Assembly: GCA_022059125.1 (NCBI GenBank)
Contig: JAEUWY010000006.1
Span: 3,534,001 to 3,598,000 of the forward strand
Direction of reading: 5' to 3'
From: Corynespora cassiicola
Lineage: Eukaryota; Ascomycota; Dothideomycetes; Pleosporales; Corynesporascaceae
Length of the DNA stretch: 64,000 bases
A program made the position numbers and the translations under genes. The notes below the pieces were generated by a model. That model saw only the letters and a list, made by a program, of their open reading frames with translations. It made no database searches and was not told the origin of the DNA. This document shows positions 22,757 to 33,159 of the stretch, piece by piece. Every line of letters begins with the position of its first letter. The first letter of the stretch is position 1.

Positions 22757-23146
22757 TTAGCTACCACTATCACCTCCTCCGCCACTACTTCCGCCGCCAC
22801 CGTCTCCGCCCCCTCCTCCACCACTACTCCCTCCATAACCGCCTCCACTGCTGCTATTCAAGTCTCCATATCCGTGACTGCCATTGTATCCTCCATCGCA
22901 GTGGTAGCATGGAGGAGATTGGTCGTGATTGGGGGTGTGAACGTGTTGAGCGTTATAATGCGCGGACCCGCGCGCCATAGAGTGACAGCATGCATGTCCG
23001 TCATTTCGATACCACCCTCCATTCTCAGTCATCCTCTTTCGGCGCTTCTGCCTAGGTCGAATATTACTAAAGTATACTACGGCAGATACTGTACAAATGG
23101 CAATGAAAGCAGCGATGGATAAAATTATGGCCGGCAGATAATGCAT
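22757..23146 (-). CDS. Small glycine-rich single-pass membrane protein
   Basis: The first ATG after a TATA box opens 129 residues: MHYLPAIILSIAAFIAICTV continues as a signal-anchor or signal peptide, then a very basic stop-transfer segment (RPRQKRRKR), a Cys/His-rich middle (HACCHSMARG, PPCYHCDGG) and a Gly/Ser-rich tail of (GGGGS)-like repeats ending GGDSGS. The reading frame continues 16 codons further upstream but only from a GTG that would sit in the leader. No known family. It lies tail to tail with the chitin synthase gene. Possible roles are cell-wall associated or a small signalling protein, which is inference from composition only. Confidence 0.5.
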   Translation of the reverse strand: MHYLPAIILSIAAFIAICTVSAVVYFSNIRPRQKRRKRMTENGGWYRNDGHACCHSMARGSAHYNAQHVHTPNHDQSPPCYHCDGGYNGSHGYGDLNSSSGGGYGGSSGGGGGGDGGGGSSGGGGDSGS

Positions 23147-23200
23147 GTTTGCTGTTGTGATGGAATGTGAGAAATTCCAAATCGCCGGTGCCACAACGGA

Positions 23201-23208
23201 CTTTTATA
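23201..23208 (-). promoter_or_regulatory. TATA box of the glycine-rich membrane protein
   Basis: TATAAAAG on the minus strand, 55 bases before the chosen ATG. The position supports both gene and start. Confidence 0.6.
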
Positions 23209-23991
23209 CCACTGGAAAAGTGGAGGAGCTGTCACGGGTGCAAATATGTGCATTTTTTCTCTTGTGGCTGGCCTCTTGCCTAGCCACGTCGCAACATGAG
23301 GTTGTCTGAATGGTTGTTGGGGCTGAGCAAGGCTGCCTTACGCCCCATCACCTGTTCACCAATAGCGAGTCAAGACGCCTGACCAAAATTGCACACCGTG
23401 ACCCGCTTACATTGTAATTTTTACTGTATTTATGACTTCCGATTATCTATGTTCGTATTTCTATTCCTGTAGATGGCCATTGGGGCGGTGTCCTCATGGT
23501 CATATGCACCGCCTTTGCTTAGTCATCGACAGTTCACTCGTAGTGAGCAGGCGGTTTACCGATGCCAATCTGTTAGCCAACACTGCGCATTATCTTCGAA
23601 GGGTGACGATTCATTATTAACTTAGAATAGGAACCATGAGACCTATGATACTTCTGTTTCTTCCAGGTTGTTGACCAATCTACTATGAACGTCCGTCCCG
23701 CTATATCGGTGTCAGCTAACGCTTGTATAATAGGCATAGCGATAGATCGACTTGACAGATAAGCTCTTAGTAAGCCTTTTGGGATATAGGCGCCGTGAAT
23801 GTGGGTTTGGTGCTGATCATTTTACGATCGATTGTCAACTAATGGTTACAATGGGTACTGCACAGACGGTGTTGAACTGGATTTGATGCTAACTATACTA
23901 TAGACTTATTCACATATTGGTAAATTGATAGGAGAGTGTTTAATGACCAGAGCCACATGATACACTTCATCCGCAGAATGTTCAAGATCAT
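23209..23991. other. Intergenic, 0.8 kb
   Basis: No gene seen. A/T-rich, ending in the 3' side of the minus-strand DUF1295 gene. Confidence 0.5.
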
Positions 23992-25164
23992 CTAATGGAA
24001 GGTCCTCAATCCCTCTTCGATAGCAACGCCCAGCCCTCCAATACCCAACACGGTCCACAGCCACTTGTTAGAGAACTCTTTGGCAGCGGGCCAAAAGGCG
24101 TTCTTCTCATTGCGGAACCTCTCAAGCTCGGCGAACTTCTCGGGGGCGGATTGTGAGTAGCGACGGGTTTGGTACCTCTCTTTCTGACCATCGCCGCCAA
24201 AGAAGCGGAGGAAGAGGTAGTTGGCGAGCGGGCCGAGGAGCTCGACTGGTGCAAGCATGTCTGAGCCGTAGAGCATGACGATGAAGGATAAGTGAACCAA
24301 AGCATCACCAAGATAGCTGCCAATGCGTTAGAGTTCTGGTAGACTTGATCTTCGAGTAGTAACGTACTTGGGATGGCGAACGATGCTCCACACACCCTCC
24401 TTCAGAATACCAGTTTTGCCTTCGGCCTTGTATTGATCAAGCTGGTAGTCTGCCAGAGTCTCAAGCGCGAGGCCGGTGGAGAAGAGCCCGACGGAGAGCA
24501 TTTGAATGGCGGGGTGAAAGCCCATGAGAACGGCACCCTCGTGCCTGAAGGGCGCAGTAAACGGCAAGCTGATCAACATCTGGAAGAAAGCCTCAGGGAT
24601 AAAGGTCGTGAAAAGCGATTTGGTCCAGAAGTTTTCTTCCTTCTTGACTTCATCATATCGTGGGTCATCCTTTCCACGCTGAACCGATCTTTTCGCGATA
24701 CGGTAGAACAGTCGACCACCCCAGGCCGATACGAAGAACAGCATAAGACGTTCATTCCATGAAAGTCGATGGAAAGCTTGCCTAAGAGTAAGGCCCTGGT
24801 ACAGTCTTCGTCCAACAGCTGACCACCATGCATTGACGACTTGGCCGCTAGGCCATAGCCAGTCCTTAGCTTCGACGCGACCGGTGTATTTCGCAGCAGC
24901 CCATGCGATGACCGCAAGGCCCGAGTGCAACCCGAAGCTGGGTGCCAAAGTATCCCTCAGAATCCCAACATTGAAAAGGGATGCAGTGTGAACATGGGTT
25001 TTTGAATGGGTCGTGTCTACACTCGGAATGCTCGGAGGAGGAGGAGAGGTCCTATTCGAGCTCGGCAGGTAGAAGTTGTTTGGCTCGCGATCAGCAATTT
25101 GAACGCGCACTTCGTTCAGAGGCCGCGAGGCATCAGAATCTGATTTTCCGAACCATCCGGACAT
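23992..25164 (-). CDS. DUF1295 / steroid 5-alpha-reductase-like membrane protein
   Basis: Two exons (25164-24368, 24316-23992) join to 373 residues. The junction restores RHPNYLGD, the conserved motif of the DUF1295 / isoprenylcysteine methyltransferase / 5-alpha-reductase group, where it helps bind NADPH or S-adenosylmethionine. Several hydrophobic helices occur (about residues 60-80, 115-135, 175-195, 205-225 and the exon 2 start). The N-terminal 55 residues are polar. Members of this family are integral membrane enzymes, often annotated as 3-oxo-5-alpha-steroid dehydrogenases, but most fungal members are uncharacterised. The start is the first in-frame ATG (MSGWFGKSDS). It is divergent from the Zn2Cys6 gene, with about 1 kb between them. 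Confidence 0.85.
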
Positions 25165-26136
25165 TGTGGCGATGGAGGAAGGCTGGCAAAACAATCAGAT
25201 GTGGAGTACAGGCTGAGGGGTCGGCTTTAAAGCTTGGAGCTACAGCTTCCCCGCAATTCTGCATGATGTAAGGGTGGTGTGGTGATCCAGTCGCGGCCCC
25301 ACCCGCCCTGGAACCTTTATTCGCGTCCTTAGCCAGTCATTCGCTGGCAATTACCAAAGTTAATTTGTCCCGTTGTTTGTGGCTGGGAGCTTTGTCGCGT
25401 GCCTGAGGTGCTGTGCGGAGAGATGACATGACGTCAATTGGCGTTGGTCTGCGCTTCCATTGAGTTTGACGGACCTGAAGAGCGGCTGATTCTGCATATA
25501 GAGCAGACACTTTTCAACAAGTTGAGAAGCAAGAGTACCATGTAACTTGTTCTTTTCACATGTCACGCTAGCATTGCCTAATATAGACCTGCATATACAT
25601 TTCTTGTAGAGCCTAGTGCAAGCCTTGCGTCAACGGCACCTGGAGGGTGATTTGTGCAGGTTTTATGACTGCTTCACCATGTATTTCAAGAGCACTGATC
25701 CTGCTACAGTCACATTCAAGACTGGACCTACGAGCTTTTAAGTAAGTCTCGAGGTAGCTACCCGGGTCCGTCGGAATGATACAGTCACGTGAATACTCAT
25801 CTGAAACGGGACTAGCATTATGCGTATGACTAAGCGGTCGATATCTTGCCTCACTCGAATCCAAATCAACAACGCGAGAGAATCCATTTCGCAACGCGCA
25901 AAACTGGTCGCAGAATGATAATCTCGTGAGCAGCATTATCATCCCTTCAAATCACACCTGTTTATGGTTGGACCGTGCTCACTTGAACTTCCCGAGGTCG
26001 GATAAGGAGTCCAGCCGCTAGTGATTCATCGCTTCGATTCCTCTGGACCTCACTTCCACTCTATTTGATGCTGCCGATTCGTCCTGTGCAAATTATATCT
26101 TACATACAAAGCCTTCGTGCAACAAAATAGACCAAG
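25165..26136. other. Divergent promoter region
   Basis: About 1 kb between the DUF1295 gene and the Zn2Cys6 gene, with no supported coding frame. An everted CCGAGGTCGG palindrome at 25992-26001 lies about 140 bases before the regulator ATG and could bind a zinc-cluster protein, possibly the regulator itself (inference). Confidence 0.4.
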
Positions 26137-28514
26137 ATGAGCGCCGACCGGCCTGGTGCTAAACGGGTGCGGTTGGGGGAGAGGACAATGTTAGCGTGTA
26201 TCCACTGCAAAAGCAAGAAACTCAAGGTAATACCCTTTCTCCTCGATCCTGAAATACGCTGAGATAAATTCAGTGCGATGGCCAAACGCCGAAATGCCAA
26301 AATTGCTCTAGGACCGGGCGAGTTTGCCTCGTTGAAGATCCAGCGACAGGCCTGCATCGACCACGTGATTACCTCAAGTCCCTGGAGGCTCGTGTGGCTT
26401 ATTTGGAAGCCCTATTGCAGAAGACTAGACCCGAGGTAGCCTTGGATCATCTGGATGGGACTGAACCATCAAACGCAGTTCAAAGGCCCAGTCGACCCCA
26501 GCCACTACCGGAAGACGCCGTACCCCACCTGCTTGAAGGAGGTATTGATTATCTAGCATTCGATAATAATTCTCCCAATGTTGGACGAGATGGCGATGAT
26601 GAAACAATTGATGATTTGTCCACCGATGTGGCCTTGTTGTGCCTGAGCGCTGCTGGGCGAGAACCTCACTATTTCGGACCATCCTGTGCTGTATCATTTT
26701 CGCGCATTGTCAGCGCTACTATGGGGCTTCCAAAGCGCCATGGTAGCTCGCAACACAGCGGAGGGCACATTGGAGACCAAGGACCCGAACTCCAAAGGGC
26801 TGTGTCGATCTCCTTCCCCTCACCGAATCTGGCTGCCTCGCTAACACAAGCTTATTTCAAGAATATTCATCCTCAGTACCCTTTCTTACATAAGCCTACT
26901 TTCCTTGCGTGGGAAGAATTATGCAGCCAAGCCAATCGAACGGGGGATGTCGCAGCAGCCGGCGATCTGCCTGTCTTCTTTGTTCTTATGGTAAGAAAAC
27001 CAACTATACCACCATGCGAGCACCCGACGGAACAACAGGATTTCTCTCCTTGTTCCTCGGTTTTCGAGAAATATCGCGTGTGTTTAAAAAAAGAAAAGTA
27101 TTGATCATCACTTTCAGGTTTACGCCATTGGCTCCCTGGCGTTGGGCACCGCCCATCGCGATGCTGCACATGCGTATTATTCTATGGCGCTCGATCACCA
27201 GGCAACTGTACTGGACCTCGATGGATTAGAGTCCATACAAAGTATTCTTTGCTGTGCTGTATTCTCTATACGCTCACCTGTTGGTGTTAGCCTTTGGTAA
27301 GGGCACTTCTTTTACCCCAAAGTTGCGACTAAGTGTTTAGGAAAATTTCTGGAATGGCCATTAGACATTGCATCGAGCTTGGCTATCATCGAAGTGTCAC
27401 TAAATTTCGAAAGCACACCGACACTCTTACCGCCGAGATGTCACGCCGCTGCTTTTGGGTAGCATACGATATCGACCGAGTCGCTGCTTTTATCCTTGGT
27501 AGGCCTGTCGGGATTCCAGATGATTCAATTGATGTTGAGGTACGTTTGCCGAATGTGCTGGTAGTCTCTCACTCAATCAGATTCCAGATGCCTCTTGACT
27601 TGGAGGACGAGTACATTACTCGAGAAGGGTTGAAGAAAGAGCCTCGAACATCCCCGAGTGATCCACCAACTTATATGACCGGCGCGATACATGTGGTCAA
27701 GCTCCGAAGACTTTGGTCAAAGTTTGCCGATGAGCTCTATCCCACAACGACTAAATCGTCTTTACCACATTCCACGACGAGACAGGTTTTGGCAGGTAAT
27801 CTCCGTCAGGAGTTGGAAGAATGGTACTCGGAAATCCCTGATGCTGTTGATTATGCAGGGTCACATCCACTTTCAGTCTTCGCATCCAAGGCTTGGTTCA
27901 CATTGGGCTACGATCACTCTATCTTACTCCTATATCGCCACTACATCACACTAAAACCGCCGCCTGGCGAGGAAGAAAGCGTCGAGAATGCTTTTGAAGA
28001 ATGCGCACTTCGGTCTAGGGAGATGTGTCTGTTGTACCGACGGCTCTACCAAAGCTCATCCATCCAGTTCACCTGGGGTTCACTACATATTTTGTTCGTT
28101 GGCGGGCTGACCTACCTATACTGCCTTTGGAAATCGCAACGAGTTCGACAACGAGCACGTCAATCCGACGTAATCAACACGTGCATGGCTTGCAACACAG
28201 TGCTTGTCATCATTGCTGAGCGATGGAGCCAAGCCACGACATATCGCGACACGTTCGAAGCGTTATCGGAGAAGACCATCAACATGATCTGCAACGATTC
28301 GAGCGGCCCAGTGAATTCTTCATTAGCGACGACCTTCGACGAAACTCAATTCCAGAATATGGCACCACCGGTATCTCAAGACTGGATAATGAGCTTGGAC
28401 GACCTTTCCATACCAAACGAAAGCGAGTGGTTCGTCCAAGAGCTTTTGCAGGGCATGCGAGATTTCCAACAGCCTGACATATCATTCGACGATCTGGCAG
28501 ATTTTGCGCAATGA
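26137..28514 (+). CDS. Zn2Cys6 transcription factor with fungal_trans domain
   Basis: Exons 26137-26226, 26274-26990, 27118-27296, 27341-27539 and 27588-28514 give about 703 residues. Intron 1 splits the zinc cluster between LKL-K and C-DGQ. The joined motif has C-x2-C-x6-C-x6-C-x2-C-x6-C (ACIHCKSKKLK, then CDGQTPKCQNCSRTGRVC), binding two zinc ions. A linker and short coiled coil (YLKSLEARVAYLEALLQK) follow, for dimerisation. The fungal_trans domain covers roughly residues 190-450 (FKNIHPQYPFLHKPTFLAW; RHCIELGYHRS; FWVAYDIDRVAAFILGRPVG). The intron 27540-27587 is 48 bases and in frame, so an unspliced form would still translate. The gene ends 94 bases before the stop of the DUF1338 gene on the other strand and is a candidate regulator of the cluster to its right. 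Confidence 0.9.
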
Positions 28515-28608
28515 TTTACAATTTCCATTCAGTCGATTGTCTTGAGGTCTTTCGGATTACAAAGACTTGCTATGGAGACGTAGCTCTTTTGTGCTGTATG
28601 AATACTTG

Positions 28609-30063
28609 CTATACACGAAGAAAGGTCTCCTCATTTAATTTCAATTCCCTCGCGCACTGCCGCAGACTCCCTTGCTCTGATTTTGTATACACCGCATCCA
28701 GGTCCATGATTGGACATCCAAGCGCCTTTTCATAGCCAAGCAGATCAGGCTGTGCGACCAAAGTTCTACCGATCGTCCTCTTGCCGGTTTGTAGATTGGA
28801 TTGAAAGATGCCCGCCGCTGAGAGTGGGAGGAAGTCTTCGTAGGTGATTGGCACCGCTTCAATCATATTTTCACGAAGATAGTCCTCCAGAATGTATCCA
28901 GGGATTGCCTTCTTCGCTCCATCGCTCGACCAACAACGGTAATGGAAGTGCACTAAGCCTTGCTCTCGGAGTTCTTCCCACGTGTCTGGATATTTCGAGA
29001 ATACTCTAGCAAGTGTTTTTTCTTGCTGCTGAGTGCTATGGGTGCCGGGGTCCTTTGAAATCCTCTCCATCGCCTCGTTGAGTAGACTATCGTAAAGCTC
29101 TCTCCCTCGCTTGGTGACCGCCGCCCCTCGCTCTTCAATCTCGCCAAAACGCGCTTTGTGTGATCCTTCCTCCAGCCCGCCATTCGACAAAGGGAACATG
29201 ATGCGCTCCTCTAGCGCCAGGAAACTTGTTTGACGCAGGAGGATTGGACAGTCGCGAGGTGGCGGGCCTTCGATTCTATCTTTCACATTCAGCCCTCCAG
29301 CCTTCATTCTGTCTTGTGCCGCTGAGATGTCGAGTGTCCTGGGGGTAAGGTGGTTGATGTGCGAACTTTGGAAGCAGGCTATATCGGCCAAGATCGGATG
29401 CTCTCTTTTGAGTTGTTCGTACGTTTCTTTTGATGCGGCAGCCACCGGCCTCCATCCGAAAGTTTTCATGGTCTCTTGTACGAAGGTCTCGGCCTGGACT
29501 GAAGTGAGATGCCCGCCCTGTCGATCTGCGATATCGAGCATATGCATCAGTCCGGGGCTGAAGATATTCCTCTTGTTCAGGAGATCTAGAGCAAGAACTC
29601 GGGAAGTGGTATCTTGGACTAGCTCTGGCCGCAGAAGAGTTGTGAACACACGGAAGGGATTCTTCTTCAATGCGGCAGGATCAGTCGGTCGAAAGCACGT
29701 TGCATGCATTGGCAATCCGGCTTCCGAAAGATCATAGTATCCGACCGGATACATACCGATGAGCGAGAAGATGCGGCGCACCGTTTGCAGTTCGTGTGGT
29801 GTTCCGAGTCGAATAGCTCCGTGTCGCTCGAGATCTAGCCTCTCCGATGCCACGTCCCCGTGCCTCAAAGAGGTGATAGCGGGGTCTGAAGAATTCCTCA
29901 ATGTCTCCTCGTTCACATTCCTGACGATTTGCATCAGATTGCCGTACAATGGCACTTCTGTCTTGTACATGCCCGACATGGCCAGTGCAAACGACGTCCG
30001 AAGGTCATTGGTATCGACAAATCCTGAATGCTCATGGAGCATGGGACTGGATGCTGAAGGCAT
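28609..30063 (-). CDS. DUF1338 protein, 2-oxoadipate dioxygenase/decarboxylase-like (HglS family)
   Basis: A single exon of 484 residues. Family motifs are clear: RHGAIRLGT (His81, Arg85), SSHINHLTPRTLD (His235/His238) and FGEIEERGAAVTKRGRELYD (Glu about 310). In the bacterial enzyme HglS, two His and one Glu bind the iron, and an Arg four residues after the first His binds the substrate. The same pattern is present here. HglS converts 2-oxoadipate to D-2-hydroxyglutarate with O2 and loss of CO2, in lysine breakdown. No targeting signal is obvious, so it is likely cytosolic. It faces away from the class II aldolase gene and shares its 0.64 kb promoter region. The exact substrate in fungi is inferred from the family. 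Confidence 0.88.
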   Translation of the reverse strand: MPSASSPMLHEHSGFVDTNDLRTSFALAMSGMYKTEVPLYGNLMQIVRNVNEETLRNSSDPAITSLRHGDVASERLDLERHGAIRLGTPHELQTVRRIFSLIGMYPVGYYDLSEAGLPMHATCFRPTDPAALKKNPFRVFTTLLRPELVQDTTSRVLALDLLNKRNIFSPGLMHMLDIADRQGGHLTSVQAETFVQETMKTFGWRPVAAASKETYEQLKREHPILADIACFQSSHINHLTPRTLDISAAQDRMKAGGLNVKDRIEGPPPRDCPILLRQTSFLALEERIMFPLSNGGLEEGSHKARFGEIEERGAAVTKRGRELYDSLLNEAMERISKDPGTHSTQQQEKTLARVFSKYPDTWEELREQGLVHFHYRCWSSDGAKKAIPGYILEDYLRENMIEAVPITYEDFLPLSAAGIFQSNLQTGKRTIGRTLVAQPDLLGYEKALGCPIMDLDAVYTKSEQGSLRQCARELKLNEETFLRV

Positions 30064-30455
30064 TTCAGGGGTTTAAATGAAGAAGAATAGGAGGAGGAAG
30101 AGGATATAGATGGAGCAGGTCATTGAAATAGGGTTGGTCGACAATGTTTCGTGGCAGGCTGTAGCCAATGTCGCTTCCGAATATTCAAAGAGGACACTTC
30201 GAAAAATCGTCGAGGGCGCTGTAAAGACAACCTCAAAAGGCGCGAATGCAAAGGTACCACAGTTTATGATCTCCCAACATAAATATGCTAGACATCTGAA
30301 AGTGCCAAAAAGGGCGTTGCAAGCAATCTGAACGTTTCTCACTATTCAAAGCTGCGGACTAAATACCTAGGTATTCAAGCATGGTCGCCAGCGCTTTTGG
30401 AAACTTCAAACAATACATCTGCCATTTCCATCATCATCTTGGTACCTCGAAATGG

Positions 30456-30472
30456 CTCGGCATCACACCGAG
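30456..30472. promoter_or_regulatory. CTCGG-N7-CCGAG inverted repeat, possible Zn2Cys6 site
   Basis: Perfect five-base arms around a seven-base spacer (CATCACA). CGG triplets in inverted orientation with fixed spacing are the classic operator for dimeric zinc-cluster activators. Assignment to the neighbouring regulator is inference. Confidence 0.45.
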
Positions 30473-30575
30473 CTCCGAATCGTATTCCGCCATGGTCGCG
30501 CGGGGATATCCGTGCACGTGCCACATCCTATGGATAACGCCCTGCGCCACCGGCAAAGCCGCCGGAAAAGGCATC

Positions 30576-30591
30576 TTTCGGAGGAAGCCGA
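30576..30591. promoter_or_regulatory. TTCGG-N6-CCGAA inverted repeat
   Basis: Perfect five-base arms and a six-base spacer, about 115 bases before the aldolase ATG. The spacing matches the CTCGG-N6-CCGAG repeat at 36409. Confidence 0.4.
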
Positions 30592-30703
30592 AGGTTGCCG
30601 CCCAATTGCTAATTGCATCATTCAGCTGCGCTTTGTCGCACCTAGAGCAACATAATCAGTGACCTGTTCATTAGCAACTTTCGGCGACTTTGATTCTGTA
30701 AGA

Positions 30704-31742
30704 ATGGCAACAGCGACAACGACAGCGACAGCGACAACTGCGCCAGGCGCGGCATCGACGACGTTGAAGCCCACATCCGTACTCAACAGGTCCAGTGAGT
30801 CGAACGAAAAACCCAAAAGCAGGTACCACATCCCATGGCCGGCGACCAAGGAGGCGCACAGGCAATGGCAACTCGAACAGATGGCCGGTGCTTTTCGCAT
30901 CTTCGCCAAATTAGGCTTTGCGGACGGTGGTAGTGGGCACATTAGTCTCCGAGGTAAATGGCTTGCAGAATTTCAGGACGCTGGCTAAGAGTAGTAGACC
31001 CCATACAACCTAATACGTTTTGGATCAACCCTTATGGAGTCCACTTCGCCTTACTGAAGGTATCCGACATGGTTCATGTAGATGAGGAGGGCAATCGCAT
31101 TGGCGGTGCCGACAAACTTATCAACACTGCGGGTTTCATCATTCACTCTGCTTTGCATCAGCGTCGGCCAGATATCAATGCGGCATGTCACATGCACAGC
31201 CCGTATGGTCGAGCTTGGTCCAACTTTGGAAAGCCGATCGATATGTTGAACCAGTAAGCCGGGCATGAAATCTAAGCAGCCCATCAGTCTGACTTTCGAC
31301 CTAGGGATAGCTGCATGTTTTACAATGATCTCGCCGTGTATGCCAATTTTGGCGGGGTCGTATTCGCGAAAGAAGAGGGCGGACGACTTGCAGAAGCTCT
31401 CGGGCCAACAAACAAGAACATCATTTTGCAGAACCATGGATTACTAACAAGTGGAGGTATGCGAATTACCATTTTTATTCTTCTGATGGCTCTGACTGAC
31501 TGCCATTCAAAGGTACTGTTGCCGAAGCTGCTGCATTCTTCATTGCGCTGGAACGTGCATGTCAGTGCCAGCTTCTAACAGAGGCAGCCATTGCGCATGG
31601 CCAGTTGAAAAAGACAATCGTTGATGACGAGGAGGCTGAATATACCAAGAAAGGAACGGGAAGTCCGGAAGTCATGTACATGCAGTTTGAACCGGAGTAT
31701 CAACTCATTTTGAAGGAATCAAAAGGGGATTTCCTTGAATGA
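30704..31742 (+). CDS. Class II aldolase/adducin-family protein
   Basis: Four exons (30704-30953, about 30995-31253, 31305-31456, 31513-31742) join to 296 residues, or 297 if the second exon starts at 30992. Zinc-ligand motifs of the class II aldolase fold are present: GHISLR, CHMHSPYGRAW (His-x-His) and NHGLLTSGG. The ISLR...DPIQPNTFWINPYGVHF stretch is typical of the eukaryotic subgroup that includes S. pombe Mug14. Members include sugar-phosphate aldolases, epimerases and decarboxylases, and also non-enzymatic adducins; with all three His present, catalysis is likely. The N-terminal 40 residues are Thr/Ala-rich and unordered. Its stop is 77 bases from the racemase gene stop. Confidence 0.88.
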
Positions 31743-31818
31743 GAAGAGGACAATACGACTATGCATCTCTGTTTTTGCAAATTGCAATTGATAACTTGGA
31801 AGATCATATAGGTCAATC

Positions 31819-32544
31819 TCATTTCCACTGTGATGGTCTATATCTGACAAGCCCTGAATAAAACCACATGCCCATCGTATACACATCGTACACGGGCTTC
31901 CCAATCTGCTTCTGTATAGATTCCGCATACGGAGGCATTTGTGTGCATTCCAAAACCAAAGCCCCGATTTCTTTTCCTTCTCGTCTCACATCCTCGATAA
32001 GTCTTGTAGCTCCATCTACCATTTCTTGCTCCATTAGTTTCTCATCATAGTCCAGCCCTTCCTGGATCACCTTCCTCAGGTGCCCATCCGCCGGCATCCC
32101 CCTAATCCTAACTCCGGCCGGATCCACACCCAAAGCCTCCAAATGCGCACCCCCCAATCTCTCATCATCATACGTCAAAACACCAACAATGCTCTCTTTC
32201 GGCAAAAGCGCCCTTACACTCGGAATCTGCACGAGCGCGCTCGTAGAAACCGGGATCGGAATGCGCTCGGCGAGCTCGCGTTGGGCCAGAGCCAAGAACC
32301 CACAGCTCGTGATGATGCCCACGCATCCCTTTTCCGCGAGCTTATTTCCGGCGGCTACGAATCGGTCGATGAAGGCAGAGTCGTAGGCTGTGCGTACGAC
32401 CTGGGATTCTTGGGAGCCGGGGACGAGTTCGTGGATTAGGGGGAATGGCCAGGTTTGGGGGTTGAAGGGGTCTCCGGGAGGTCTGTGGATTTTTACTTCC
32501 ACGGCGAGGAAGCCTAAAGGTGGGAGTATGGTCCCGGAAGACAT
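31819..32544 (-). CDS. Asp/Glu/hydantoin racemase-superfamily protein
   Basis: A single exon of 241 residues from ATG (MSSGTILPPLGFLAVEVKIH). The two catalytic cysteines of the superfamily are both present, in ITSCGFLALAQ and in LVLECTQMPPYAESIQ. This supports a two-base racemase or epimerase mechanism. Relatives with one Cys are arylmalonate decarboxylases, and maleate isomerases also belong here. The middle contains the repeat-fold Asn/Thr-type strand VGVLTYDDERL. No signal peptide. Convergent with the aldolase gene and divergent from the hydroxyacid dehydrogenase gene. An amino-acid, hydantoin or related substrate is likely; which one is not visible from sequence. Confidence 0.85.
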   Translation of the reverse strand: MSSGTILPPLGFLAVEVKIHRPPGDPFNPQTWPFPLIHELVPGSQESQVVRTAYDSAFIDRFVAAGNKLAEKGCVGIITSCGFLALAQRELAERIPIPVSTSALVQIPSVRALLPKESIVGVLTYDDERLGGAHLEALGVDPAGVRIRGMPADGHLRKVIQEGLDYDEKLMEQEMVDGATRLIEDVRREGKEIGALVLECTQMPPYAESIQKQIGKPVYDVYTMGMWFYSGLVRYRPSQWK

Positions 32545-33159
32545 TTCGAGTGTTGTGGGAGTCGATGTAGTGAGTCGGATTGAAAGAGGTACGGCGGTGC
32601 AAGGAGGATAGGTGCGCACTCGTGCTCAGAATTGCGCTATTGAGGCTGGCGTTGTCGCCATGCCTTGTTAGAATGCACGATCCCGTATGCGCTACTTGCC
32701 AAGTGTCTATGGAGATGGAGCATATCCTTCCCGAAGACGATTTTCTTTTGCTAAACTGCCGGTCGTATCGTCAGGCTACAGCGCTTCCTCGATGGTCCGC
32801 CGGACAGCTCCACTTCTCGGAGTGGCATCGGAATGGTGTTCCCGCAGAGCTCGGAAGAATACGACGCTACTGACGCGCCATCCCTGTTCGGTTGAGCATT
32901 ATCGATGACCCCTCTGGGAGCACGCCACCGGATGATTCCAGTTCCCCCACCTTGATGCGATTAACTCAATTCCGCATTTCGGAAATGCGATCAAGATGGC
33001 TCACGAGATAAGGAGCTCCAAGATCCAAGCCTCGATTTCGTCTACACCCAGAAACGTCAGCCTCGAGTCTTGGGAATCTCTGCCTCAGAGCCACATTCCA
33101 ACTAAGACTAGTTTTGCCTTTATTCAACTATAAACTTATCGATTCATCAAACCGTCGCC
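32545..33159. promoter_or_regulatory. Shared divergent promoter: racemase and dehydrogenase genes
   Basis: 615 bases without a supported gene. Contains the palindromes GTCCG-C-CGGAC (32795-32805) and CGCATTTC-G-GAAATGCG (32973-32989) and several further CTCGG half sites (for example near 32817 and 32850). Both divergent genes probably share regulation. Confidence 0.45.
32973..32989. promoter_or_regulatory. 17-base palindrome in shared promoter
   Basis: CGCATTTC-G-GAAATGCG, perfect eight-base arms. It includes a TTCCG...CGGAA everted zinc-cluster-like element. It lies about 170 bases before the dehydrogenase ATG and 430 before the racemase ATG. Confidence 0.5.

Larger units (their letters stand above)
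30064..30703. promoter_or_regulatory. Shared divergent promoter: DUF1338 and aldolase genes
   Basis: 640 bases between two divergent starts, without a plausible gene. Three CGG/CCG inverted repeats lie in it: CTCGG-N7-CCGAG (30456-30472), CGG-N5-CCG (30551-30561) and TTCGG-N6-CCGAA (30576-30591). A pyrimidine-purine CACGTG core also occurs near 30516. Confidence 0.5.
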
